Positions 43,231-54,697 of a stretch of DNA of 64,000 nt are shown piece after piece. Under the pieces are notes generated by a model. It ran no database searches and was not told where the DNA came from. It saw only the letters and a list, made by a program, of their open reading frames with translations. Each line of letters starts with the position of its first letter. The first letter of the stretch is position 1. A program made the translations under genes and the position numbers. This DNA is from Tetrastigma voinierianum (Eukaryota > Streptophyta > Magnoliopsida > Vitales > Vitaceae): positions 186,001 through 250,000 of the forward strand of contig JAEQBH010001142.1 in the NCBI GenBank assembly GCA_016808115.1, written 5' to 3'.

Positions 43231-44340
43231 CTCGTGCACCCATGATAGGAAGCTTGAACCAATCATCTTGATTTCTTCAAAGGCAAAATTCTGCAGAATC
43301 ATCAAAATTAAACTTGTGTCCTTTCTCCAAGAATCAGACAGTTATCCGCTATCTTTGAGAAGTCTTTGATGAATCTCCTATAAATCCGGAAGATGCCCCA
43401 AGAAACTCCTTATCCCCTTTTTATCATTGTGGAGGTGCAAGGGTTTTGATAATGGAAATTTTGATCAGTTCAATTTCTAAATCAGAGCGTAAATTTCCTA
43501 TGACCAAAACAATACCTTCGTTACCATGAAATGGCATTTTTCCCAATTTAGTGCTAGTCAGTTTGTCCTTGCATCTTGAAGCATCAAGCTTCCGTGTTGT
43601 TCCGATATGTTCAAAACTAGACCCATATTAATCGTGAAGTCATCCATAAAATCTCCATGACTTTCAACCAAATCTGAGAACATCGACATCATACACATTG
43701 AAAGTAGCAGAGATTGGTACAAATTCTTAAATGGTATCCTTCAATAAGGCAAAGGTACCATAGGGCATATGTGAATGTGGTCTTTTCTTTGTCCTCAGTG
43801 TAATAAAATCTGGTTGTAGCCTGAATACCCGCTCTAAGAAACAAAATGAGGGGCGTCTCGCTAACTGGGTCTAACATATGATCACGAAGGCGTAGGGAAA
43901 TGATCTTTCCGGGTCACGGTTCACCAATCAATCTATTACTCGATCCTTGCCATCGCTTCTGTTGGAATTAATTCATTTTTCATCATGGATCACAATAAAT
44001 CCACCTTTCTTTGAACCACATGGACTCGGGCTAACCTAAGGACTGGTCCGAAATTGCATAGACAAAAACCAAAGATTTAACCATTTCTGAGCACTTCCTT
44101 CCTCGACTACTTCTTTCATTACCGGATCTCAGCCTCTTTGATGTTCAACAAATAATTTTGCATTTCTTCCAAACAAAGATTTTGTGCATGCATATCGATG
44201 GACTGATACCTTAACTCTTCAATAGACCAAGCTATAGACTCCTTATACCCCTTAAAATTTCCAAAGAACCTCTGCTCTCGCATCACGGTCTAGCGTAAAT
44301 TATTACCGGTTTACTCTTTGGCAGCTCTGTGTAAGCATAC
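43231..44340 (-). pseudogene. Element C reverse transcriptase, heavily degraded
   Basis: Fragments in several frames follow RT order. Near 44235-44160 there is text like the SIDMHAQNLCLEE stretch, near 43900 RSFPYAFVI, near 43820-43740 IRLYYTEDKEKTTFTYALWY, and near 43655-43625 GDFMDDFTINMG, which holds the FMDD catalytic pair. The domain spans the expected length, unlike A's RT, but contains many indels. Confidence 0.72.
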
Positions 44341-45230
44341 TTTTAAAATGACTTATAAACTCCTTTAAAACTAGCCTTCTTCACTAGTTTCTTGATGAAA
44401 TTCCTTTTCTTCATTTTTGTCTCCTTTTTCCAACCCATTTTGTTCAAGACTCATCACTTTTTCAGTAGAATGCAAACTAATGTGCAAAATCTGAATCAAA
44501 ACCTTCAAGATACCGGGAATTAAATCTCTTCTTCATTTGATTGAAAGTTGGAATCATAATTCATAGTAAAAATCAGAATTATTATATACATCTTCTATTG
44601 ACTTGATATCTTTCCTCTTTCTATGTCTAAATTCTCAAACTTCTGATTAAATTGAAGTCGCCTGCCTCTTCTCCAACTCCAGGAGTGAGAATTCTTCGCA
44701 TATCGACAGAGTCGCCTCCAATTTGCAAGGAATGCAGCCTTCCCAAAGAAAGCAGAGGGACTTTGTGAATCTTTCTTCCATATCCAAGATGATGAAGTCA
44801 ACTGGAAAAATAAACTTCTAATCTTTACCAGCACATCTCTATGATTCCTTCCGTGTTTTAGTTGTATTCCATCCGCCATTTGAGTGGTAACAAGAGGAGT
44901 AATCTCCCCAAACTTAACTTCTTGGCAAACAAAATAGGGCATTAAATTGATATCAAGATTCCGAAATACAGAGAGTTTCCAAACCTTAAACTTCCAATGG
45001 TTCAGGAATGGTGAAGCCCTCGATCCTTCCATCTTTCTGGTAAGTCTCTCTTGATCACAAAGACTCCGCAAGTTGCAAATAAGTTCATTAACAATTCCTT
45101 CTTCAAGAATCTTCCTTCTTTTGCTCAAGATGTCTTTCAAAATTTTGCATAAAGCGGTATCCGAGTCACCACTTCGTGAAAGGTGCATACTAGGGATCTC
45201 CGCCGTAAAGGTTTTCAAGAATCTTGCAAA
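44341..45230 (-). pseudogene. Element C aspartic protease region, frameshifted
   Basis: The 207-codon minus-strand frame (45218-44595) passes in and out of the protease frame. ALCKILKDILSKRRKILEEG corresponds to YVMKDILINKRKLSDYE in A, and DINLMPYFVCQEVKFGEITP to INLMPLSIFRKLGLGEGNP. DVLVKIRSLFFQLTSSSWIW is A's DVLVKVEKFIFPVGFIVLD in part. The DLGAS active site is not readable. Downstream, to 44341, is the degraded PR-RT linker. Confidence 0.72.
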
Positions 45231-46900
45231 CTGTTCCTCTATCTTTTATTTCGCAGCCTCTGTGGAAATGTGGGACTCCGCAAAGTGCATTGTTCTCGGG
45301 GTTTTCTTCTTGCTTCCTTCTTCTCCCGACAAATGCTCCTTCTTTCTTTCCTTCTCCGTTTCAGCATTGTCTCAGCTCTTCTTTCTCCTTGTTGCTTTCA
45401 TCTTTTTCTGTCTTTCTCCAAGTTTTTCCCACTTCTGAGCTGCACAGCCATGCAGTCTTTCGAATTCTTCTTTGTGTCACTGGGAAAAGCATCTTTCATC
45501 TGGTTTTGCGTGGTTAGTACGCTTGCCCTATTTCAGGTCTCTGTGTTCTCGAGGGAGGCACATGGTCTTCTCGAAAATTGAGAATTGGTATTTGACGATT
45601 CCAATTCTGCAAACCTTTGTTCATGGAGGCTTGTCAGCCTTCTTGTTGTCTCCCATGAATTGCAAAGATTTGATCTTCAAATGGTTGAGCTCTCCTCCGA
45701 CCTCGTACTGCTTCATTTTCACCTCCTTCTTGTCAGCCGCTAGGTAGGAACCTCAAGGTGGTTGCCGATATCCCCTGCTGAGGATTCTGCTCCATGCCTT
45801 GGGCCTTGTGAGGCCCCTCCACCATATGAAAATTTTCATGGTTCCTCGGCCGGATGATAGTCGGTCAAGGTGTTAGGATTTGTCTAAGTGATAGCTTGGC
45901 TCCCAAGTACTTAACCTCCTCAAGATCATAAACAACTCTTCAGTTGGGAACATCGCACTTCCTCTCAATAGTTCCCTTTCGGGACGCTTCCTATTTCATG
46001 CATGCTGTGCATCTTCCTCTTGCTTGTCCATTCTATGGATGATGGCATCTAACTTTGCCTCCATGGCTGTCATCATCTTGCTCGCCTCCATGACTCCTCT
46101 TCCTCCGCTAATTACTCTTGAAACTCGATGGAGCTTTCACGCATTTAGCCAGTCCTCAATCGACTTCCGCCTCTTCAAAGACTTCATAATGCTCCACAAA
46201 GATAGCATCAATAATGCTCCTTAGATGTATCATTCGTGAGCATGATACACTATGTCCATCCGTGTCTTTAGATCTATTCCAGCATCGGGCATCTTTTCAA
46301 AGAACCTTTGAATCTCTCCCATGCTACATAAAGGCTCTCATCTTCCCCGTGCTAGAACACAATTATCTCCTCCTTCTCTCTGAGGTGAGTGATGGGGGGA
46401 AGAATCTACCCAAGTAGGCTTCTACAAGCTCCTCCCAAGTATCAACAGAACCATATGGTAGAGATTCATACCATGTGGCTGCTGTATCTCTTAGAGAAAA
46501 TGGGAATAAATGCAATTTTATGACCTCTGGTCTCACCCCATTCAACTTCATCAGGTTTGCATCCCGAAACCTTCCCAGTGCTCATTTGGGTCTTCTGCGG
46601 GATGACCAAGAAACCGTTGTTGCCGAACCATCAGAATCGCACGGGCTTCGCTCAAAGTTATTTGCATCAACCGTAGGCCGCCTGATTGCAGTATTCATCC
46701 CGACACAGGTCTCCAAAAGTCCTCCATTGTATCGTTGATTGGAGGCCTTCTCGCCGCTGCTCTTTGTCCTTCGCTCCGGGTCTTTGCCTTTCATCTCGCC
46801 ATAGCCGAAGTTTTCGCCTCTTTCGCTTTTCTCTCTCAAGCTCGAGTGTTCTCTAATTCAAGATCGCTACCGAATCGATCTGTCTCCGTTTCCTATGCAT
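45231..46900 (-). pseudogene. Element C gag
   Basis: N-terminal region near 46839-46580: NTAIRRPTVDANNFERSP. Capsid at 46551-46363: GVRPEVIKLHLFPFSLRDTA, ATWYESLPYGSVDTWEELVE and AYLGRFFPPSLTSERR. Then HGEDESLY and WERFKGS near 46340-46290, and SIIDAIFVEHYEVFEEAEVD near 46212. The region 45231-46050 should hold the zinc knuckle and C-terminus but is scrambled by frameshifts. CCACCATATGAAAA at 45821 matches B. Plus-strand frames of 90-130 codons here are shadows. Confidence 0.8.
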
Positions 46901-47097
46901 TAAAGTTTTCCCTGAAATAAAAACATACTCACATTAATAGGATTAGTCAAGCCAATAAATATTTCTGACAGGTTTTGTTAGCAGGTTAGTATTGTAATAA
47001 CTAATGCTTGAAAACTATTTTTGTTCTTTTTTTTTCTTTTTTAAATGTCCAAATTAGTATTTCCTTCTTTCGCCTGAATATTGATCTACTAAATTCT
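46901..47097 (-). other. Element C leader with probable 3' splice site
   Basis: In coding orientation the leader ends TTGACTAATCC (branch-point-like CTAAT), about 25-30 bases, GTTTTTATTTCAG at about 46912, then GGAAAA and TTTAATGCATAG. B has the same arrangement near 50207. No ORF. Confidence 0.5.
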
Positions 47098-47126
47098 TTC
47101 GATCCCTGGCAACGACGCCAAAAACT
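47098..47126 (-). other. Element C primer-binding site (tRNA-Asp type)
   Basis: The minus strand reads TTTTTGGCGTCGTTGCCAGG followed by GATCGAAAG, next to the 5' LTR. The copy at 32908-32932 is closer to the consensus (GGCGCCGTTGCCGGGGATCG). Confidence 0.85.
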
Positions 47127-49491
47127 TGTTCGTTGGACTAAAAGACATATACAAATTTATGACTCTATTATCAAAGGACTATTGTCTAATCCTCAAAGAA
47201 TAATGCCATGAAACTTGTTAATTATATTTCTTTGCAATTATAATGATTAAAAATGGTTTCCTTAAGACCGGATAAATTTCTTTCCGGTTTTGATCCATGA
47301 TTCGCAAGGCACAGTCGAACAAGCACAAAGTGGATTTTAGGTCCGTATATCGATCCCACGTGAGATCCAAGAATCTCAATCAACTAATTGACTACTAAGC
47401 CTATACTATTCGACTATGATAGACAATTTGAATCAGTTTTGGAAGCCCTAAAATAGTAAAAACTAAAAAAGAATTGAATTAATAACAAATGAATTGAATA
47501 CTGAAATAATGAAATGAAAATTTTAGACTGAACAGTTATCTATAAAGGGAACATTGAAAATAAAACTATTGTGAAACATCAATTCCTTCAGATTGCATTG
47601 TAATTTTGCTTCATGAACCACAGATTTAAAACTAGTCTAAGGAGTATGAAAGTTCAGCTGGATCTCTCCACACTTCACTATTCATCATCTAACCTTAACT
47701 GTTTCTTTCGAAGACAGTGGGTTAGATAACTACCTTTAATCTGGGCTGCCTTGTTCTGGGTATTTTTCTTTTTCAATACTTCATACCCACAACTTGGACT
47801 GTAAACCTGAGCTCCTAAATTATAGTCATTGCACAGATTTACACTATACTGGTTTCTCTTCCTCAAAATTAGAATAGCTCATTCTTTCCTTGATTAGATC
47901 CTTACAATACCTGATTGAATTCATCATTCGACCGAGGAACTCTTCGCATGTTTAAATTGATAAATCGCTCAACTCATTCTCGCTCCAAGTGAAAAGAGGA
48001 TTTATCAATTTAATCACGTAGCACATTAAATCACCAATAGTTGTGTTTAGATATCATTCCACGAATTGCTCATCACTCGGGAATGCCTTCCCTGTGTCAC
48101 CGAGGGCCTCCTGGAATCGAGCTTGAGACAATCCGCTTATGGGTAGGCGACACCGATATTGGGATCAATTCCCACAAAATAAACAAACTGGAAGAAGTAG
48201 ATTTACAACCGGTTCAAAGATCGATGAATAAATTATGCAGATAATTTATGACGATAGAGTCATTTCAATGGAAGCTGGGTTTCTAAATCACTGGATTACA
48301 CCATACATTGGCTTGCTGATCAAGAAAACCACTGTAAATCGGAAACTGGTAGTTCGAAATCCAAAATTTGTCTGGAATTCAAACAACCAGACAGTAATTT
48401 GAAGAAATATAAATCTGCATTCAGCTAAAACTTTAACAGCTAACGTTCAGATCCAAATTTAAAACAAAAATACGAACTAATCTAAAATAAAAACAAAGAA
48501 AGAAAAGAAAATTAAAATACAGAGCCTTCTTCTGGCAACCCGCACTTCTTCAGCCGCCAAGAGCCGCGCTCCTTCGCAGTGCGCCTCTAAATATTTATAA
48601 ATTCCTCAAGTCAACCCTAATTTCGATGCACCTCTGACTTCAGCTTCATCGCCCGGGGCTGTCATGATGTCGCGACATCACCCTTTGTCGCGACCTCGTT
48701 GTCTCGCCTTTGTCAGAAGCCTTTTTTTGTCGCAACATGTTCGTGGAACCGATGTCGCGACAAACAATTGCCATGACTCCTTCTTTGAACCGATGTCGCG
48801 ACAACTTACTGACGTCGCGACCTTACCTCTTTGTATTTGATGTCGCGACAGCTTAATGTTGTCGCGACCTTCTTTTCTTACAACCGTTGTCGCGACCGCT
48901 GAATGATGTCGCGACTTCCTTTCTGTGTAGTTGATGTCGCTGACACCCGATCTCGCCGCTGACCTTCTTTTCGCAGAACTGATGTCGCGACCATTTGAAT
49001 GATGTCGCTGACCTTAGCTTCCTTGCGTCATGTCGCGGATCGCTCGATTCAGTTGTTGATGTCGCGATCGTGATCCGTGATGTCGCGACATCACGTTCAA
49101 CAATTGTTTATCTTCTCCGCCGCAACATCATGTCTTCTTTCTTCAATTCCCGTTGCTTCGACTTTGAGTTTCTTTCACGCCCAGCTCGCTTTGTCTTCAC
49201 TACGCTTCATTTGCCAATGGAGCTTTGTGAAGTTGCAACCTTAATATGTATTTCATTGCTGTAAAGGCTTCACGACCAAACTTTAATCCTTTGCGCCTCT
49301 CGCTGTGCACTCTTCACCCGCCATCGCATCGCTCAAAATATATTCTCGCCCTTTATCGCAATTTCGTTTCTTTGAATTCCTCACGCACAACAACTTGTGA
49401 AGTATTCCATATTCCCCGCATAAATCAGCCTTTTTTAGAATAAAATAAATCAGAAAAATGGACTGAAAATAGATGACTTTTAAGCTCATCA
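47127..49491 (-). repeat. Element C 5' LTR
   Basis: 2.4 kb. Matches 32935-35336 in outline, with many small indels. Words of the TGTCGCGACA type lie at 48666-49105. TATA at 48592-48599. PBS-like module at 47193-47213. Confidence 0.87.
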
Positions 49492-50029
49492 GAGGCATAA
49501 TTCATAGCATGATAGAAAATATCCATCTGAGTGGTCGGATCTATTCCATGAATAGGACATCTTTTCAGCAATCTTTTAAATCTCTCCCATGCAGTGTAGA
49601 GGCTCTCATCTTCCCCTTGCTTGAAGACAATTATTTCTCCTATTCTCTCAGTAATGAGAGTTGGAGGAAAGAATCTGCTCATATAAGCTTCCAACAATTC
49701 TTCCCAACTGTTCACTGATCCCACTAGCAATGAATTAAACCATGTTGCTACCACATCTCTCAATGAAAAGGGGAAGAGTTACAACTTGATTACTTCTGGT
49801 CTCACCCCATTCATCTTGACTGTGTTGGCCATCCTCATGAATCTTTCCATATGCTCATTGGGATCTTCAGAGGGGTGACCTATGAACTGGTGTTTCTGCA
49901 CCATAGTAATTAATTATGGTTTCATCTAAAAATTGTTTGCTTCAATTACAGGTTGTCTTACTACAAAGTATTCCTCTTGGATAATAGGCCTCCAAAAGTC
50001 CTCCATAGTATCAGGCCTCTGATTTCTCT

Positions 50030-50061
<32 letters not shown>

Positions 50062-50160
50062 GGAATAGCCTGCAATCTTTCTCTTTGATTTGCCATATTT
50101 CTGAATTCTGTACTGGTGACTCTTCTCAAATTCTACAGGGTTCTCTCAATTTCAGTGTAT
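49492..50160 (-). pseudogene. Element B gag N-terminal part
   Basis: From about 50129 the minus strand reads ANQRERLQAIPEEEEEEEEE (poly-Glu from a TTC microsatellite at 50036-50060), VRQPVIEANNF, then VVATWFNSLLVGSVNSWEEL, LEAYMSRFFPPTLITERIGE, IIVFKQGEDESLYTAWERFK, RLLKRCPIHGIDPTTQMDIF and YHAMNYAS, where C is inserted. It resumes at 32709 (RGIIDA). Confidence 0.86.
50036..50060. repeat. (TTC)n microsatellite inside B gag
   Basis: Eight TTC units. Read on the minus strand they encode a run of nine or more Glu residues in Gag. Confidence 0.9.
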
Positions 50161-50410
50161 AGAGGCAACAGGTTTGCTTCGGGTCTTCTATGCATTTAAA
50201 TTCATCCTGAAAGTAAAAACACAATGAGATCAAACAGAGTCAGTGATATAAAAATTATATATCTATTTAGGCTTCCAAAAATATAAGTAGCTTATTCAGC
50301 CACTATTGTTAAAACTATTTTTGCTATTTTTCCGAAATTTTTGTAAAACAAAGAAAAATGTCCAAATTAGCATTTCTCTCTTTTGTCAGAATATTGATTT
50401 TTAAATTCCT
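50161..50410 (-). other. Element B leader with probable 3' splice site
   Basis: In coding orientation it reads CACTGACTCTG (branch-like CTGAC), a T-rich stretch and GTTTTTACTTTCAGGATG with AG at 50208-50207. It then shares TTTAAATGCATAG with C. No donor site was assigned. Confidence 0.5.
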
Positions 50411-50438
50411 TCGATCCCCGGTAACAACGCCAAAAACT
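50411..50438 (-). other. Element B primer-binding site (tRNA-Asp type)
   Basis: The minus strand reads TTTTTGGCGTTGTTACCGGG followed by GATCGAAGG beside the 5' LTR. Two further PBS-like copies lie inside the LTR (50497-50521, 50581-50606). Confidence 0.85.
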
Positions 50439-53400
50439 TGTTGACCAAATTATGTATAGATCAAATTTATGCTACTTTTACCAAAGGACTATTACCTAAT
50501 CCCCAGCAACGACGCCAAAAACTTGTTGACCAAAATATGTGTAGATCAAATTTCTGCTACTTTTACCAAATGACTATTACCTAATCCCTAGTAAAGGCAC
50601 CAAAAACTTGTTTAGACCAAATAGAACTTGTATGCTCATAATAAAAATTGATTTGTCAATGAATTTATTGAAGATTTAGTTTGGTCATAATGCTGCAAAT
50701 GCACAAGTTGTACAAGTAATAAAAGTGGACCTATAAGTCCGGATATCGTTCCCACAGAGATTGAAAAGAATTTAAAATTCAACTACCCCAACTACTCAAG
50801 TTTCACATTATTTGAACTTCCATTCATAAAATTTTCAAGAACTCCAACTAAGAATCTAATTATCCAATTTCTACATCTATAATAAAAGAAAAATTTTAAA
50901 TCCCAAACCTAAACTGGACTAAACCAAATTATTGCTGGAAGTAGACACTGGGATTTCACTGTTGTGAAATTATAAATTCCTGCAATATTATCTAATTCTA
51001 TTCTATCATGAATTGGAATTTGAAATTGTCAAAGAGGCTAGGTAGTATAGTTTGGATTTCTCCCTTAACCATACATTTCACTGATTAGAGACTCATGTTC
51101 ATTTCTGAAACACGTTTCTAATCAATTACTTGTAATTAGAATTTCTTTATAAGATTTAGGTATTTTTCTTTTCCAATACTTCATACCCATTTCTTATGAC
51201 TGAAGATTTCTTGCTTCCCAAGAAAAGGCCATTGCCAGATTTCTACAAGATGACTGATGTCTCATCCTTGAGATCTTAAAAAGTTATCCATTTCCTTGAT
51301 ATGATCTAAGCTAACACAAGATCAAGATCATTCCTCAAGACCAAGGAGAGATCTCTAATTGATTAAATTGATAGATCACTAAATTAATTCTTAAACGATA
51401 AGTAAATTTATGATTTATTTAAGTAATCTTTCACAGCTCATTAGTTCTTCAATGTTAGTCTAGCATACACCCAAGTAACTGCATCCATGCTCTCAGGAAT
51501 CTCCATCTCTCGTGTCACCATGTGGCCTCCTGAAATCTGTGAGCTGCACAAAGGTCCTAATCAGATGTTACTAATATTGGGAACAATTCACTTCATGAAC
51601 AACACCATTCAAACAAACTCAAAATTCTAAATCCAAAAAATCTCATTATAATTGTGCAAGAAAGACCATAACTAACATCAGATATTTCCTAGTGGAAGTT
51701 GGGTTTCTCAAAAACTGAATCATAGTAAACACTGATCAGGAAATTTCCAATGTAACTGTAATCAATTGAAAGAAATGAATTCCAGCTTTTATCTAGATTT
51801 CATTAGATTCAAACAGTAATCGGAATTGATCTTTAACAATTTAGCTAAACTGCTAAACTTTTTAACAATCCACTGTTTCAGGACCAGTAAACAAATTGAA
51901 ATGCTAAGCTAAATCTAATCTACGATAAAAAGAAAAAAAAATAAAAATTAAAAGAAAATTTTAATACAAAAGAGTCCTCAGCTCCCAGATGCTCTGGTTT
52001 TTCCGCCGACGAACTGCCTCACTTTCCTTAAATTGTTTCTATTTATAGAGCCCTTAAGTTTAGCCCTAAATTCAGACTACCTTCTCGCGATCCCCAAAAT
52101 TTTCGGGGCCTATATCGCATTCTCCTGGTCACGACCGAAAGTGTTGTTACTACGATAGAGTTTTTAAATCTTTGTCGAGGTCTTGTTGCAAGATGAAATA
52201 GTCCTGGTCAGGACCTACCCCCCGTGCTTCTTCTGATCTCGCCGCAACAAAGCTCTCGTCGCGACAATATTCTTTTCTTAAGCATATTCATTCTGTCGCG
52301 ACAGAATTTCCTCTACCGCGACAGATCTTTCTTTCTTTGGCTTTTTAACAATTTGTCTTGCAAGGTCTGTCATTCTATCCATTCTATGTTGCGACATCGG
52401 CAATTGTGTCGCGACAGTGTTTCTGTGCAGTTTCTTTTTTATTGGTTTCACGACTAAGTTTTTTATGTCGCGGGTAAGATTTCGTTTGGTTCTGGCGTAA
52501 ATAATGTTTCTGTATTGTTAGCATTTCGTCACTACCTCGTATTCCGTCGCGATGTAGCCTTGTCACCACTTAACCTGATTTCTTGTTGCAGCTTCATTTT
52601 GATCTTGTGACATAGTCTCTTAGTGTTGTCGATATTTTCTGTTGCGACCAAGTTTGTATGTCGCGACAAGACTTTTTGTATTAAGCTCATCTTTGTGTTG
52701 CGACCAAGTTTGTTATGTCGTGACAAGACTTTCTTTTCCTTGTGTAGGAATCTTTGTCGCGACATAGAAAATTCTATCGCGACCTTGTTTATCAATTTTT
52801 AGCTTATCTTTGTGCCGCGACCTTAAGATCCCTGTCGTGACATAGAAACATCTCTCCATCTTGAAGTATGTCGCAACATCGATTCTTTTGATCGCGACTC
52901 GTGTGTCATCATTACAAAGCATCACATGTCACGACCTTATTTATCTATCGCAACCAACGTCTCTTCTTCCTTCAAATACATTACCTGTCACGACAAAGGT
53001 CTTCTATGAAGCTCTTCTTCTGTCTCAACAAGCTTTACCATTTTGCAATAATCAGTGTCGTGACAGAAGATCCCTTGTCGCGACAAAATTTATGCTTTCT
53101 GCCTGTTTCATTTGTCGCGACAGGAGCTTCTTTGTCAAACAAATTCTTCCTGGTGTTGACATCCTGCTGAAAAACCTTGTCGCAACATAAACTTTCTTTG
53201 TCTCAACTCGACTATTAGATTTTCTATTGCGACACGCTTGCCTTTTATTACTCATGACAGAGTCTTCATCTCACAATATTCGTACTTTGTGTTAGACAGA
53301 GGAAATATTATCTCGATAGAATTCCTTTGATATTTGCTTGGACGTTTGTCGCGACACATAAAACTCTGTCGCGACACACTCAATTGTTCTTTCTTCATTT

Positions 53401-53536
53401 CAATTTTCTCATTTTTAATTAAACCCGTAAACACAAAGTTGGTGAATATTCCATAATTTGGCATTACAACATATTTGAATGTACTAAAAATAGGCCAGAA
53501 AAATGGATTAAAAATAGATGAGTTTAGGACTTATCA
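50439..53536 (-). repeat. Element B 5' LTR
   Basis: 3.1 kb, matching 26241-29362. TATAAAT at 52041-52047. TGTCGCGACA words at 52127-53380, many reduced to TGTCGTGACA or TTGCGACA. The first ~190 bases are PBS-like modules. Confidence 0.88.
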
Positions 53537-54487
53537 CTAACCTATCACGCACTTCTCGATTCAGAATGTCATAAAATATATTAAAGGTGATCAAGAGTCA
53601 CATGACTAGTAAGCAATGAATCATTGAGAAATTAACATCCAATAAGCCTAAGAGTTAAAAATCAACGCATTAATATAAGCTTCATATCCAAATTACAATC
53701 AAAACCCAAGACTACTAAATTTGAACATAGTTAAGAACTAGTACAAAATAAGGGAGATTGAAAACATGAGAAAAGGGAAAGAAGGAACTCTAAAAAGGTG
53801 ATGATCTACAGTCCTTGCTTCTCCTGTCCTTCCAGTCGTTAACTCTCTCTGCGAAATCTCTAGAAAAATCTCCCATCTCTTAACCACAAAGGTAAAATCC
53901 AAAAAAAAAAAAGCAAACCCCAAATTGATTCTAAACAAGAAGGAGAGAAACTCTAGGAGAGTGTGTTCTCCCTCCAAGATCCAACCCTAGAAAATGTGTG
54001 AAAAAGGTCCTTAAATACACATTGAAAAATGGGGCAAAACAAGCCTAAACTGGAAAGTTTTTTTAGGCCAAATGTCACGTGGTCATGACCATAATGGTTG
54101 CAACCACACAGAAAATGATAAAACAATGCTATAGGAAAATCAGGTTATGGTCGGGACCATACCGAGGAGAGGTGATGACAATCACTGCAAGGGATCGCGA
54201 CCACACTAAGAGTGTTGTATAGTTGTTGCAAGAAACACTATAATAACTGCTGCACATGCTTCTTCATATTTTTTCTCTATGGTCACGACCATGACTTCTT
54301 CACTGCATATCTTTCTCATTTCTTACCCAAATTGCTTGCTTGTAAACTTGTTTTTTCTTTTCTACAAAATGCACAATTATAGGGGGTAAGATATGAAAAT
54401 GAATAAAAAGAGTACTTGGTTAGCATGAAAAACATGAAATAAGCTATGTTTGGCACTAAATAAAGCTAACCTAAAGCACACCTAACA
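53537..54487 (-). repeat. Element A 5' LTR, outer piece
   Basis: Resumes at CTAACCTATCACGCAC after element B and ends CACCTAACA before TSD TCTCC. It contains the empty site for J near 54207-54211. GTGGTCGCGACCAC-type words near 54078, 54100, 54187 and 54282 are partly decayed. Confidence 0.88.
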
Positions 54488-54492
54488 TCTCC

Positions 54493-54697
54493 CAAATCTC
54501 CCTTGCGAAATGAGTGTTAGTGTAAAGGTCATATAGCCTATCGGATAAGGCATTCAGAATATGACCCCTACATATGACCTCGTCCTCCCCTCTCTTCTTT
54601 CTTGTAGCCACTATTTTCAAGCTTGTCTTCCTTTGATTATGGTAATGGTGTTAAGGCAAGACAAGGATGCACAAGATCTTGAGCGCTAGGGGAATAC
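54493..54697 (-). pseudogene. Ty1/copia gag, N-terminal part
   Basis: The minus strand reads DEVICRGHILNALSDRLYDL, then YTNTHFAREIWE, the conserved copia gag core. It continues in frame at 8938. Only about 60 bases separate it from the PBS, so the usual first ~80 codons are missing. Confidence 0.85.

Larger units (their letters stand above)
32721..49491 (-). mobile_element. Element C: Athila-like retrotransposon with third ORF (16.8 kb)
   Basis: Inserted in B's gag between codons for HAMNYAS (right flank, 49492 on) and RGIIDA (left flank, up to about 32715). The LTRs proper are 32935-35336 and 47127-49491; the left one carries 214 extra bases (32721-32934). The flanks GAGGC and AAATT do not match, so the TSD is decayed or absent. 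Minus-strand order is gag, PR, RT, RH, IN, then a third ORF. Every frame is broken by many small indels. Confidence 0.85.
26241..53536 (-). mobile_element. Element B: gag-only Athila-like retrotransposon (27.3 kb with insert C)
   Basis: The ends are TGTTGACC (26241) and ACTTATCA (53536). The TSD is CTATC (26236-26240) / CTAAC (53537-53541); the unoccupied site in A's other LTR reads CTAAC. The LTRs are 26241-29362 and 50439-53536. The internal region without C is only about 4.3 kb and holds gag plus a relic of the third ORF. No PR, RT, RH or IN remnant was found, so B depended on other elements for movement. Confidence 0.88.
8939..54487 (-). mobile_element. Element A: Athila-like LTR retrotransposon (45.5 kb with nested inserts)
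   Basis: The ends are TGTTGGGC (8939) and CACCTAACA (to 54487), flanked by identical TCTCC at 8934-8938 and 54488-54492. The two LTRs, about 1.6 and 1.5 kb without inserts, share long stretches such as CTAAAAATTCAACTACTAAG and ATATCGAACCACAAGGAGTT. The PBS beside the right LTR places the 5' end on the right. Gene order on the minus strand is gag, PR, RT, RH, IN. Inserts B, F, H, J and X1 make up most of its length. It is inactive: RT has lost its catalytic region and several frames are broken. Confidence 0.9.

Noticed and set aside
45073..45747. Four overlapping plus-strand ORFs of 91-132 codons
   Set aside because: They are antisense shadows of C's gag and protease, rich in Phe, Leu and Ser, with no domain.
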